In this document: positions 48,732 through 59,901 of the stretch, one piece after another
Numbering within the stretch: the first letter of the stretch is position 1
Layout: each line of letters opens with the position of its first letter
Source of the DNA: Cavia porcellus
Taxonomy: Eukaryota > Chordata > Mammalia > Rodentia > Caviidae
Direction: 5' to 3'
Length of the DNA stretch: 64,000 bases
Assembly: GCF_034190915.1 (NCBI RefSeq)
Contig: NW_026947506.1
Coordinates: forward strand, 11,717,501-11,781,500
The notes under the pieces: model-generated
Database searches by the model: none
Told to the model about the DNA's origin: nothing
Seen by the model: only the letters and a program-made list of their open reading frames with translations
Position numbers and translations under genes: made by a program

Positions 48732-49131
48732 TGAGATAGTCTGATGAACATAAATATAAGAATTCAACCTACCAAATTGATAAATTTAACATTTAATTTC
48801 CTGAGCTTAGAACCACTTATATATGGGCCCTGCCCATTTCAGAGTCCAAACAAGTGGTCCTGAACTGGAAACTTGCAAAGTTTTTAAATGGAGAACCACA
48901 AAATGACATCCTATTGAAATCAATTGAGCTAGAATCTTACATTAATTTTTGGTTGACACCTGTATCCTGCTTCTTTTCTTGAGCAGGTTAATTTTTGTCC
49001 TGTACTTGCAGCTCATTCTGCTTTTCTCATAGAACTTGTACTCTGAGTAATTTTCCATTCTCCTGGGTCAAATACAGGGTGGCAGTTAAATGCAGGGGCC
49101 AAGATGGTGTCAGTTATGCTGAACTACAACA
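48732..49131 (+). mobile_element. solo LTR with target-site duplication
   Basis: A 400-bp block beginning TGAGATAG and ending CTACAACA, inserted in the old L1 ORF1 and flanked by the 5-bp repeats aagac (48727-48731 and 49132-49136). L1 sequence continues on both sides. It matches the repeat split by L1 copy 2 (37830-38061 and 44600-44805). Size and lack of internal genes fit a MaLV- or ERV-type solo LTR. The strand is not established. Confidence 0.8.
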
Positions 49132-49307
49132 AAGACTGCCGTGATTCTGATTTCAGTCATAGGTGATGTGTGACTTTTCCCTAACAGCTTTTAATATTGT
49201 GATCTTGTGCTGGAATCTGGAATCTTGAATATTATATATCTTGTTGTAGTTTTGTTTTGGTAATGTCTCTTTGGAGTTCTATATGCTTCAGGTGTAATTC
49301 AGATGTC

Positions 49308-49740
49308 TTCAGTTTTATTGAATTGTGAATTTATACAATGGCATGTCTCTCTATGTATAAGGACCACTGTCTGATGTTTTTGGTGTGTGCTGATTATCTT
49401 TAAACACATCCACTGAGCTATGAGTCCCAGTGGGTTTCTTGTGGTGTGTGGTTTTCACTTCCATTTTAACATTCAAGTAATTTATAAAGTGTTTAATGTA
49501 GTGTTGTTTAATACAAAATCTACTTAGGTTCCCATGGAATTATGTTAAAAACTGTGGTGTCTGAAAATACAAGTGAGCACTGCATTAAATACCCCTAATC
49601 CAGTGAAGATAGCTTGCCCTAGTCTCAATTATGCTTGGACTCATAAATTACTCACCTATTGTGAAATCCCCTCTAAAACTATGTTTATTTTGTATCTGGA
49701 GTATCTGATATACTTCACGAAGTAAAAGACACTGTAAAGT
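49308..49740 (-). repeat. inverted copy of duplicon B 3' flank
   Basis: The reverse complement aligns with 18925-19372 (gagacatgct.., gtgctgattatctttaa, actagggcaagctatcttca on the other strand, ctttacagtg). This block is largely absent from the direct copy in duplicon C near 55800. Confidence 0.8.
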
Positions 49741-50391
49741 GAAAAACATGAATAAATGAAAAAAGTTTTAAGGAAGAAGAGTGTGTGGCATGTTTACCAA
49801 GATTCGTTGGAGCAGAGGTCATGAGAGTTGACAGCATCACAGGGAAAAGAGTGAGGCATGGCAGCACAATGTAAACCAGTGGAAATAAAAGCTTTAGCTT
49901 CAGAAAGTGGAATGTGAAAAAATTTATGCAAGAAACAAACATATTGATGAAAAAAACGCAGTTCTTTTTTAAATGTTATCTCAAAGAGGGTAGAATACAA
50001 AATGAGCCGAAGGCCAGCCTGAACTGCATAGAGAGAACCTGCCTCACAAAGATGCTACCCAAAAAAAAGAGGGTAGTGAATTTGCCATACTTGATCAGAA
50101 ATAGCATTATCTTATAAAAAACCAGGTAGGGGTTCATGACTACATATAACTAAAAGAAAAAGAGGGGCATGCAGAGGGCAAGGAGTAGGCTGTAGATGTA
50201 AAAATGAGACACTAATTGTGAATATATTGCCATAGGAGAGATAGCAACAGAAGATTAGTGTAGGATAACACTATGTACATATAGAATCAGTAACTATGTT
50301 AAGGACTTCGGATCATAAAACTTCCAAAGCAAGAACAGGAGACAGCTCACTACATTGACAGGAGGTTGGTGGTAGTGAATACAGGTGTTTC
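49741..50391. other. unclassified sequence with a B1 fragment
   Basis: About 650 bases, AT-rich, no gene seen. A B1 right-end fragment lies at about 50008-50062 (aggccagcctgaactgcata). It ends at the ERV junction at 50392. Confidence 0.4.
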
Positions 50392-51695
50392 CAAGTATTA
50401 TAAACAAAATATGTCACAGATTCATGATGGGGGGTCCATCACTGAAGATAATGAGGGCACTCTTTAAAGGGTACAAATCAAAAAAACTGAAGAGAAAAGG
50501 GAAGTAGGGTAAATTGAGAGAAATAAGGATTATGGGGCATATGGAAAGAAATGGAACCAATTTACTCAGCCAAAGTGACCTGCAGAGGCTTTCCTTTTTT
50601 TTTTTTTTTGTACCAGGGTACTAACTCATGACTGAAAGCTTCAAGGCAGGCAGGTAATTATGCAGGTTAAGCTAAATATCCAACCCTGCATTTTGCAGAG
50701 GACAGTAAAAAGGAAAAGTTAGCCTTGGTAAGTGGTAAGTCAATATCAATTAAATCAATTCCAAGGAATGTAAGTGTTTGAGTGCATCCTCAAAAGATGA
50801 GAGGAAATAGCACTGACAATGGGAAATAAAGTATTTCCAGGTGAGTGGAATAAAACATAGTCATCAGCTTCAGTGTGTAGCAAACCTCAAAAGGAAAGAT
50901 TGTCAATAGTTAAAGAGAGGCTTGGGCATGCATCTCCCCAGGAAATAGCAGTAGCCACCACAGTGCAGCCAAATCCTTGATTTCCAAGAGTAACATCACA
51001 AGTTTTTGAGGAGACATAATGCAAGACAATTAGTTGGGCTACAGACTCAGAAACATTTAGTTGGATGGGTAAGCGATATCACAATTGAATTGACAATATG
51101 CCAGTATAATCAGCATCAGTGACACCAGGAATCACAAAAGTGACTCTTTTTTGATGCATGTGAACAGGAAAGAACTAGGCCAGCTGTCCCAGGAGGTAAA
51201 GGATCATGAAAAGTAGCAGGAACCATCTAAAACATACCAGGGAATCCCAAAGCAGTGTCAGGATTCATAGAAACATCTTTTAAAGCATTTTTGTAGTCTT
51301 GGTTTGCATTTTCATATGTTAATTGCTTTACCAAGATAGAGGCTGCTGCCATGTTTTTCAACTGACATTCAATAGCCTAACTTAATCTTTCTATAAAGTC
51401 ATTAAAAGATTCAGTGGCCTTCTGTTTAATAGTACTAAAGGAACCTTGTGTGTCCACTGCTTCAGGGAGTCTTTTTCATGGTTTTAAAGCAATTTGAGCC
51501 ATTTGAGGATAATAGCCTGTGGGTGGCAATGAACTTATTGGCAAATATCTGAAAAACCTGTCTCAGCATAATTCAGTAGCTCCTATAGGAATATTGCAAT
51601 CTAAATTATTTATAGCTTGTGCGTCCACAGCAGCAGTATATTCTTAGAGCCACACTTGATGGTGGGTTGGAATAACAATAGTACGCACTAAGATT
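50392..51695 (-). mobile_element. Class II ERV gag to protease/dUTPase fragment
   Basis: Aligns with 5425-6715, including the shared ID SINE at 50586-50697. On the minus strand it reads capsid (ESFNDFIERL and ILVKQLTYENANQDYKNAL near 51280-51420), then dUTPase (LPPGTAGLVL near 51190; IPGVTDADYTG near 51130; AQLIVL near 51030) and a GNQGF protease start. All frames are broken. It abuts a plus-strand pol piece at 51695. Confidence 0.75.
50586..50697 (-). repeat. ID SINE, reverse, inside ERV
   Basis: Expanded T run, gtaccagggtactaactcat, aaggcaggcaggtaattat and gctaaatatccaa. Position matches 5607-5703; both lie between tgcagagg repeats. Confidence 0.75.
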
Positions 51696-51699
51696 ATTC

Positions 51700-52408
51700 A
51701 TGAATTTGTATACTGACAGCACTTATATTGTATCCTCTGTGACCCTGCTAGAAACAGCTGGCCAAATCAAAACAGCCTCCAGCCCTGCAGAACTGTTTAG
51801 GCAAATACAGTTGCTTATTATAAAAAGAACTTGCCCTGTTTTTATCAGACATCTACATGCTCACCCTGGGTTACCAGGATCTCTGGCCAATGGTAATCAT
51901 GCAGCAGCCCTGGCCACTTGACCACAAACTCTCCTTTGTACTTTAGCGAATGTTAGCTCCAGTGATCATGGTAACAATGTTACTTCAGCACAAAAGAGTC
52001 ATCAATTACACCATCTCAATGCCCAAACCCTCCGTCTTATGCACAAGATCACTAGAGAACAAGCCAGAAAGATAGTAAAAAAATTGCCCCCTCTTGTACC
52101 ATGCACGTACCAGTTCACACTTTGGGGTTAATCCTAGAGGACTTATCCCCAATGCATTATGGCAAATGGATGTCACCCATATTCCCGAGTTCAGCAATCT
52201 TAAATATGTTCATGTAACTATAGATATCTTTAGTGGTTTCATTTATGCCTCTCCCCAAACTGGTGAAGCTACCAAACATGTTATTAGCCATATGTTAACT
52301 ACCTTATCAGTTTTGCGATGCCCACATCAGTTAAAGACTGATAATGGTCCAGGCTATGCTAGTTCTGCCTTTGCCCATTCTGTCAACATCTTAATATTCA
52401 TCATATAA
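51700..52408 (+). pseudogene. ERV RNase H and integrase remnant
   Basis: Two open stretches in different frames (51700-51921 and 52094-52408). The first carries the end of RNase H with the DS.YIVSS and HAH.GLPG patterns. The second carries the integrase core with two of the catalytic acidic residues visible (MDVT and TDNG). The zinc-binding HHCC part lies between them in another frame. Not functional. Confidence 0.75.
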
Positions 52409-53262
52409 AGACATACCTTATAACCCTCAAGGTCAACGCATCATTGAAAGGGCACATCTCTGCCTAAAACTCACTGTTGATAAAATAAAAAAGGGGCAAT
52501 GGTACCCCACAAGGGGGACACCTAAAAATATTCTATCTCATGCCTTATTCAGCCTTAATTTTAAAATCTGGATGCTACTGGACAATCAGCAGCCACCTGT
52601 TTTTGGCATACTGAAATACAAAAGCAATTTGCTTCTGTACTATAGAGAGACCCCTTGACTAACTCATGGCATGGTCCAGACCCAGTCCTTATCTGGATAT
52701 GAGGATCAGTACGCATTTACTCTAAAGAGATGAAATCTGTGAGATGGCTGCCACAACGATTGGTTAAACAAATACATCAAATAGAGGATAATGTTACAGA
52801 TTACTCCAGGGGAAAAAATTATCCCTGAGAGATTTTTTTGCAGCTTTATTTTTTCAGATGATGGAACTGACAGCCTGAATCCTGTCTCTTGGGATTCTGA
52901 GAATAAGTTGATGGCTTTTGTCAAACAACAGGTGGATGCCATAAAAATGCAACCTGTTCAGGTCCATTACCACAGGTTTAGAATGGCTGATAGAGAAAAT
53001 GATGTGGAGTCTGCAAAACTGTATTATGATAATGCTTTGTTAAAGTATGCTGCCCACTCCATCTATCTTGCTTGGGTGTAAAATCCTGGATAGCCAGAGA
53101 CAGGTAACTGGGCCTCATGTGGGATGCCAACATTAAGCTAAGACAGGAATTGAGCCTCTCACTGCCCTGCCTTCCAATGATGGGTAAGGCTAGGTTGGCC
53201 CCCACTGTGGAAGTGACCTGACCCAAGACAGGTACAGTCTCCACAAGGATGCAGTCTCTTAT

Positions 53263-53276
53263 ATTTTAAAGGGGGA
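53263..53276 (+). other. ERV polypurine tract
   Basis: Purine-rich aaaggggga next to the LTR start, the usual plus-strand primer site. Confidence 0.6.
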
Positions 53277-53278
53277 CC

Positions 53279-53673
53279 TGGAGGAAGCCCTGTAATTGGC
53301 TGCCAGCTTATATCTGCAGGCTGCACCACCTTAACTCCCACTAGGAGTTAAGTTTGGTAGTTAAGCAGCATTTTGCCTAACTAGTTTGTTTAGCTCATTA
53401 AGGGATTATGCTAATCAGCCGACCTTATGAGACTCTGTGTGGGAAATTTGAATTGACCTATACCCCTCAGTCTTGCCACTGTTGCTAAGTTACCTGCTAA
53501 CATCTCAGAACCCAAATCCTTCCCCCTCAATACCCTATATATTTGATACTCCTTCCTTGAATAAACAAGACTTGATCAGACTTCTTCATCTGGTCTCCGT
53601 CCTTGTGTCTCATGTTCCTTTTGAACCCAACTCACCCTCTAGGGTCTCCGTGGAATTACCCACAGGCCAGGAC
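53279..53673 (+). mobile_element. 3' LTR of the class II ERV
   Basis: About 395 bp from TGGAGGAAGC to GCCAGGACA, with a TATA-like ctatatatttg near 53535 and AATAAA near 53561. Its right end is exactly where alignment of duplicons B and C begins (53674 and 17045), so the LTR edge is well fixed. Confidence 0.75.
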
Positions 53674-53689
53674 AAATATACCAAATCAA

Positions 53690-53835
53690 ACCAGGCCTGA
53701 AGGTACATGCACGTAACCCCAGTACTTGAGAGGCTTACACAGAAGAATTTTTTGAGATCACTCAGGGTTACAAAGTGATCTGAAAGCCAGCCTGAACTTC
53801 ATGGCAACATGCTGCCTCAAAAAGACAAATAGATC
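53690..53835 (+). repeat. B1-like SINE, duplicon C 3' flank
   Basis: ggcctgaaggtacatgcac, gcctgaacttcatgg and gctgcctcaaaaaga: same element as 17050-17205. Confidence 0.75.
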
Positions 53836-55061
53836 AAATCTAATGAATGTAATAGTACAATAGTGATGGCCTTGCTACATTACCATGATTATCATGTGTA
53901 TTTTTACCTGTAGTCTACTAGGAAAACCTAACTTAGAGCCCATTTCATTAAAAAAATCACATCATGTACTAAATGGATTACACTGATGCGTATTAATTGT
54001 TCATCATTGGTATTTGGTGGCTGACAGAACAGTGCTTGCTGCTGCTCTCCACAGAAAAAGTGACTATTGCTGCAGTAAACAGGAATCTGCATGAATCAAT
54101 GTAATATATCCTTAACTCTTTGGGGCAGAGACCCATGAAAGGAAGCACTGCACTGAATGGACTTACTACATTTAGTCTTTTGAATACTTTGAACACTGAT
54201 TTCAGTAGTGGTTGAACTAATTACTTACATTTCCACCAAAAAGGATAAATATTTCCTTTTCTCCTGCAGTCTCAAGAACATTCTTTTGATCTTGTGGTGA
54301 TTTGTTCTCTCTGCAATGAGATAGTGTCCCTATTTGCATTTCTCTATTGAGCAAAAATGTTCACTATTTCTTCAGGTATTTCTTGGCAATTTGTACCTAT
54401 TCTGAAAAGTGTGTATTAATTTCACTTTCCCAGTGGTTTTACATGCTAGCTGTCAGGGAGTAACAGGCAAAATTTCTTTCATTCTGTAGGTTATTTCTTC
54501 ATTCCTTTTTGTTTGACTATTTTTTCAGGCTTCTGTGTTTGTGCAAGAGTATTAAAATCTTATATAATCCTTTTTGCTTGTTTTGTCACTGTATCTTAAT
54601 TTCTACACAAAACACCAGCAAAGCATTAAGAAAAAGTTTGTTTTAATCCCTCTACATTTAGAACATGGAATGCCTGGCTCATTCATCTCTCACTATGCTT
54701 TACTCTAATACAAGCATATTTGAGACTCATGCACAAATTACCATGATAAGTACATTTCCTGAGGAAAAAAATCATGATTTGCACTAATAAATTTTTTATC
54801 CTATTCTACACTCATATACTTGACCTCAACTTACTTATTTCTCAAACTTCAAATGCAGGTATAAAAACATCTGCCACACACTCTGCTAAATCATCTAGCA
54901 GTTGCCTACCACAGTCAGCTTCAAAGCCATGATCATACCATCTCATCCTCTCCTGATGCTGGGACTAAAGAAATCACATTTAGCCTGATCTTTGTAGGTA
55001 ACTCCTTACCAATGCAACTATTTACATACAAGATGATCAAAAATTGCATACTTTTTGTTAG

Positions 55062-55148
55062 TTTTTTTTTTATTAGTACTGGGGATTGAACTCATGACTG
55101 CCTGCTTGCAAGGCAGGTGCTTATAGCACTGAGCTAAATCCTGAGCTC
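55062..55148 (-). repeat. ID SINE, reverse, private to duplicon C
   Basis: tactggggattgaactcatg, gcttgcaaggcaggtgctta and gcactgagctaaatcc. It lies between copies of ttttgttagttttt. Duplicon B has an empty site near 18410. Confidence 0.88.
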
Positions 55149-55409
55149 CACATTTTGTTAGTTTTTATAAAACAACAAAGAATATAAAAATTACAATTCT
55201 ACTGTATTCAATACAAGAATGAATGGGTTAAATTGACAACTGTCCCAGTGATGCTCAGGATGGTCACTGCATAAATAAATCTGCTTCCCAAGTGATGCTC
55301 GGGGATCACTGCTAGGTGGCCAAGTGATAAAAGACAACTACTGATGTGTAATTGTGAGTATTAAAAATGTTACACCTGGGAGGAAAGGAATACTGAAGCA
55401 TTAAACTAT

Positions 55410-55545
55410 ATCTGGAGAACTTGAAGATATGTTTTGAGACAGGGTCACACTAAGTTGTGTAGGCTGGACTCAACATTCTCTTCCACTAATTTAAGCCCTC
55501 TGAGGTGCTAGGATTACAAGCAGGCATCAACAGTACCACCAAGAT
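55410..55545 (-). repeat. B1-like SINE fragment, reverse
   Basis: gagacagggtcacactaagt, gtaggctggactcaacattc and aggattacaagcaggcatca; shared with 18655-18790. Confidence 0.65.
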
Positions 55546-56509
55546 TTATTTTCATTGTAAAATGAAAAAGTGCATGTACTCAGGATATATGTCTTATAGA
55601 TTCAGCATTCTATTATTAGCTGGAATAGAAATACAAACTCCAAATTTTCTTGTTGATGATAAGCAGAAATGTGCTGCAGGGAATCTGGCCACATGCTGTA
55701 GTGCACAGAGGCGAACAATGTACTTTACAGTGCTTTTTACTTTGTGAAGTATATCAGGTAATTCAGGTACAAAATAGATATAGTTTTAGTGGTGATTACA
55801 CAACAGGTGAGTAACAGTGTTTTAGGGGAAAGCAGTAATAATTACAAAATATATAATGTGTTCACAGCAACAAGTAATAAAATAAAGGTATTTCCATCAT
55901 ACATTAAGTAACAACCATTTTCCCAAAACAACTCCACAAGAAAAATTCCTTTCAAAGTATGGTTCCTCATAAATCCTACCACATTTTATAATTTCTTCAA
56001 ATATTAATATATTTTGTGATTTGCTTTTGGAGACAAGTTATGGTTCTGTCAGTCTGGGGCAATCAGAAATTCACAGTGGTATGGTTTACTTTTGATACAT
56101 GTGGGGAAAACTTAATAGCAAAATAAAGATGTAATATAAACATAACAGGTAAAATTCTGATCCTTAGGAAAACAAAGGCTTACTTAAAAGACAAATATTG
56201 GCTCCAGTGAGAAAGAAAATCAGGTAATGTAATGTACATGGTATGATATCTAGTGATGTTAGGAAATCTGCAGGTATGTCATCACAACATGAAAAACATA
56301 ACATTCATTAATGTACAAGTTATGTGAAAAGAACACAGCTTTGTCAAAAAGACATGCTCTAAGGCTCTAAAATGTATATTATAATGCCAAATATTTCATC
56401 AACTTCAGAAACACCATTTATGAAAGAGAAAATGAAGCATGTGCATCAAAAGATTAAAGGAAATGCAGTGTTTAAATTACAACTCACCAAAAAAATAAGA
56501 GAATAGACT

Positions 56510-57480
56510 ATTATCACTCTGAACAGTGAATATTGGTATTGCTCGATTTTATATCATAATGCTACAGAATTAGCATTGGGTTTCTTAGTGTCTCTTCTTC
56601 AGAGTATCTGTTCATTACATCATGTATTATATAATTTGTTCCATAAATAGTTTAGAACTTTTTCCCATGCATGAATTTTGACATGTATATCTATTTTTTT
56701 CTGTATTATGGGCAAAAACAGATCAACACAAGACAACAAAACAAATTCCTAGAAAAACATGATATGAAAAAGACATATAAGATGACAATATAAGGTGATG
56801 TACAGTAGTTACTATGTTTTTTCTTATTTTCAAAAGAATTGTCCACATCATCAGGCCTTATATTATTAAGCATAGCATTGCATTGCTATTTTTATAAAAA
56901 CACAACTTTGAAGACATTGTAGGACTTGAAAGCAGTTAATAATCAAAACTGGAATGGATATCTTTACATTGTTACATCAGAGTAGTTGCCTCTACACTTA
57001 AACTTGATATATCAAATGTGAATAAAATCAGTCAAGGCAAAATAGCATTCAGACAAACCAGCTTGAAATAAGATCAGTCATAGTAAGACAATTTAAGTAA
57101 TACAGGCTTTCAGTTTAAGTTAATAGGAAATTAAGGATAGTTACCATGGTATAACCTGCTATTTTGGGGTTATCTGTCTGTGCTCTCAAATCTAATATGA
57201 GTAGACAGACCAAAACAAAATATAATCAAACTAAACAGAGCAGTAAGACTACTGTAGCATTTAAATCTACACTTTTAACAATGTACCCTGCCTTCTTTTT
57301 TTAGGCAATTCCTCACCTTTCTCCTTCTCAGGAAACTATTATTCACTGTTCATAGTGATATTAGTGTAGTCTCTTATGTTCAGTTTCAGCATACATAGAG
57401 ATAAAGACAGCTACTACAAAGTGAATGAAAAACAGTATGGTAGTCATTGTTGATTTCCCCAATATCAGGTCTTGAAGACC
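56510..57480 (-). mobile_element. L1 3' UTR fragment
   Basis: Aligns with the 3' UTR of L1 copies 1 and 2 (for example the acattgtaggacttgaaag and gtagttgcctctacacttaa segments match 7980-8065). It is older, 5'-truncated and without a clear tail. It lies inside a block that duplicon B lacks. Confidence 0.7.
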
Positions 57481-57699
57481 GAAAAAGCCTTCATCATCCA
57501 GTATTTACTTGATTAGTTCTATAATGTTCAGTATATATTCAAGGTGTGTGATGCTCAGAACAACTATTTGGAAGGATAGACAGTGAACATCTCCAGTGGC
57601 CTTGCTTTGAAATCTGTGTTTCCTTAACTTGTTTTATTATGAACTGTTCTGTTCTGTTTTGTCATGTTTAATCTTACCTCTTTAAGATTAAAAAAAACA

Positions 57700-57930
57700 A
57701 ATGTGTAGGACAGATAAGCATATTACTAAGTTTTTGTTGGACCATTGAGGTGAAATGTACATAGTGTCACTATTTGAATGTCACTTGGTATGCTTTAATT
57801 TTGTAACTTGAACAACTATTTCTAAGATGACAATATGTAACTTATCATCTAGTGACTTCTTACTATTTATTTTTCTGAAATTCTGTATTATTTCTACCCA
57901 TTTTTCCATTTTTTGCTTTAAATAAAAAAC
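57700..57930 (-). repeat. copy of a KZNF intron segment in the 3' flank
   Basis: Aligns with the intron next to the finger exon in A (about 205-425), B (about 21530-21755) and C (about 61470-61690): attactaagtttttgttgga, tttgaat..cact and ttcttact.tttatttt. It does not belong to the 3' flank in duplicon B. Confidence 0.75.
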
Positions 57931-58297
57931 ATTACAATTCACCAAAAAAATAAAAATTAAGTTTTAAAGACAAGCATTAAGTACATAGACACTATCCATG
58001 CTTGAAAGTGAAAAGCACATTTCAGTTCACCATATTTAATTACAAGATGCCATGTTGAAGCACAAAGACACTACAAAATCTAGAGAGGTACAAGTGATTA
58101 ACTGAAAACTGTACAACATGTGTACTTGAGAGCTCCACATCATATTTGTCATTTCTAGATAATTTGTGAAGGAATATTGACATCAAAATTCTCTATTGAT
58201 TATTTCTTCAGGTCTCCTTGGGATTTTTAAAGTAAACATAGATCTAAAGAGTCTGATGAGTGATGCCTTTTCTATGTATTTAAAAACAACTATGGGG

Positions 58298-58400
58298 GGC
58301 TGGGGATTTAGCTCAGCGGCATAAGCACCTGCCTTGCAAAAACAGTCGCGAGTTCGATCCCCAGTACTAATAAAAATGAAAAAGGAAAAAAAAAAAAAAA
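58298..58400 (+). repeat. ID SINE with target-site duplication, private to duplicon C
   Basis: ggggctggggatttagctca .. gagttcgatccccagtacta with a long A tail, between copies of aactatgg (left ending 58297, right about 58416-58427). Duplicon B lacks it. Confidence 0.9.
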
Positions 58401-58619
58401 ACACAAACAAAAAACCAACTATGGACTACTGTATTGCTAGCATTGTTAATCCACATAGGATTTCTGCCCAGTGAGCTCTTTTAGATATGTAACAATCATC
58501 CAGTGTGCTGACAGTATTCCCATAAAACATTGGATTTATCTGCAGTGTGTTTCTTCATGTATTTCACTTTCACTCAGGCTGCTGAAAGTGTCTCCACTTG
58601 CTTACATAGCCAGTGGTTC

Positions 58620-59901
58620 TTCCCAGTATGAATTCTTTGATGTGTTTTGCGATGACTATATGTGGTAAGAGCTATGCCAGATTATTTACATAACAGGATT
58701 TCTCACCAATGTGAAGTCATTGATGTATTCTACAATATCCATGTGTGGTGAAAGCTCTTCCACATTCCTTACATGCATAGAGTTTCTCAACCATGTGAAT
58801 TTTTTCATGTATTGGACAATGAATGTTTCTGGTGAAACCTTTCCCACGTTCCTTACATATCTAAGTGTTCTGACCCGTTTGAAGTTTTTCATGCATTATG
58901 CAATATGTTAGAGTGCTGAAACCATTTTCAGAATGTTTGTATACGCTGGGTTTATCTTCAGTGTGAACTTTCATGTTGCTTACAATGTCCTGTTGGGTAA
59001 AAACTTCCCCACATTGCTTACATACAGAGGGTTTCTCTCCATTGTGAATTATTTCATGTTTCTTACACTGCCAATGTGTGGTAAAAGCTTTTGCACTTGC
59101 TTACATACCTAAGGTTTCTATCAAGTGTGAATTCTTTCATGTCTCTTACATTGTCCACATGTGGTAAAAGTTGGCCCACATTGTTTATATACATAGTTTC
59201 TCTCCAGTGTGAATTCTTTCATGCTGCTTACAATGTTCACGTTGGTAAAAGCTTTCTCACATTGCTTCCATACAAGGGGTTTCTATCCAGTGTGAATACT
59301 TTCATGTCTCTGACATTGTGCACATGTGGTAAAAGCTCTCCCACATTGTTTACATACTTAGGGTTTTTTAGTGTGAATTCTTTCATGTTACTTACGATTT
59401 CCAGATAGGGTGAAACCTTTTCAACACTGTTGACATACACAGGATCTCTCTCGTATGTGACTTATTTCATGTTGCTTACACTGTCTACATGTGGTAAAAG
59501 CTTTCCCATATTCCTTACATATAGGTTTTCTCTTCAGTGTGAATTCTTTCATGTGGCTTACAATTTCCAGGTTGGGTGAAATCTTTTCCAAATTGCTTAC
59601 ATACATAGGGTTTGTCTCCTGTGTGAATTTCTTCATATTATTTACAATGTCCAGATTGGGTGAAGCCTTTTCCACATTGCTAACATACATAGGGTTTCTC
59701 TCCTGTGTGACTTATTTCATGTTGCTTACAATATCCATGTGTTGTAAAACCTTTCCCACATTGCTTACATACATAGGGTTTCTCTCCAGTGTGAATTTTT
59801 TCACATTCCTTACAATCTCCATGTGTGATAAAAGCTTTCCCACATTGCTTACATACATAGAGTTTCTCTCCAGTGTGAATTCTTTAATGTTGCTTACACT
59901 T
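58620..59901 (-). pseudogene. decayed zinc-finger units downstream of the unit C stop
   Basis: About 14 more 84-bp units with recognisable HTGEKPY linkers on the minus strand follow the present stop codon. They contain many stops, frameshifts and missing ligands. The last unit (near 58620-58690) aligns with the last finger of unit B, so it marks the original end of the array. They now act as 3' UTR, if transcribed. Confidence 0.85.

Larger units (their letters stand above)
46203..49290 (-). pseudogene. old L1 fragment, minus strand (ORF2 to ORF1)
   Basis: Decayed L1 aligning with copy 2 from ORF2 (left end at the residues just before the start of the 45540-46200 piece) through the endonuclease to ORF1 (48480-49290). 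The only coding stretches left are short. It is interrupted by a B1 (46865-47032) and a solo LTR (48732-49131), both younger than the L1. Confidence 0.85.
51696..53673 (+). mobile_element. Class II ERV RNase H-integrase to 3' LTR fragment
   Basis: Plus-strand pol end: RNase H signature (LYTDSTYIVSS at 51700 on), integrase zinc-binding and core ([11 protein letters not shown] and TDNGPGY in 51700-52410), an integrase C-terminal remnant (RWLPQRLVKQ near 52745), then a 96-codon open stretch (52791-53081) of unknown nature, a polypurine tract and the LTR. Stops and frameshifts interrupt it. No envelope gene is visible. Confidence 0.78.
53836..58600 (-). other. 3' flank of KZNF unit C
   Basis: Non-coding sequence aligning with 17206-20670 of duplicon B. 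Differences are the loss of the ~425-bp block near 55815, a private ID at 55062-55148, a private ID at 58298-58400 and a 1.4-kb insertion at about 56500-57930. Confidence 0.6.

Noticed and set aside
52791..53081. Possible ERV envelope or accessory gene
   Set aside because: A 96-codon open stretch between integrase and LTR with no signal peptide or recognisable motif; left as unknown.
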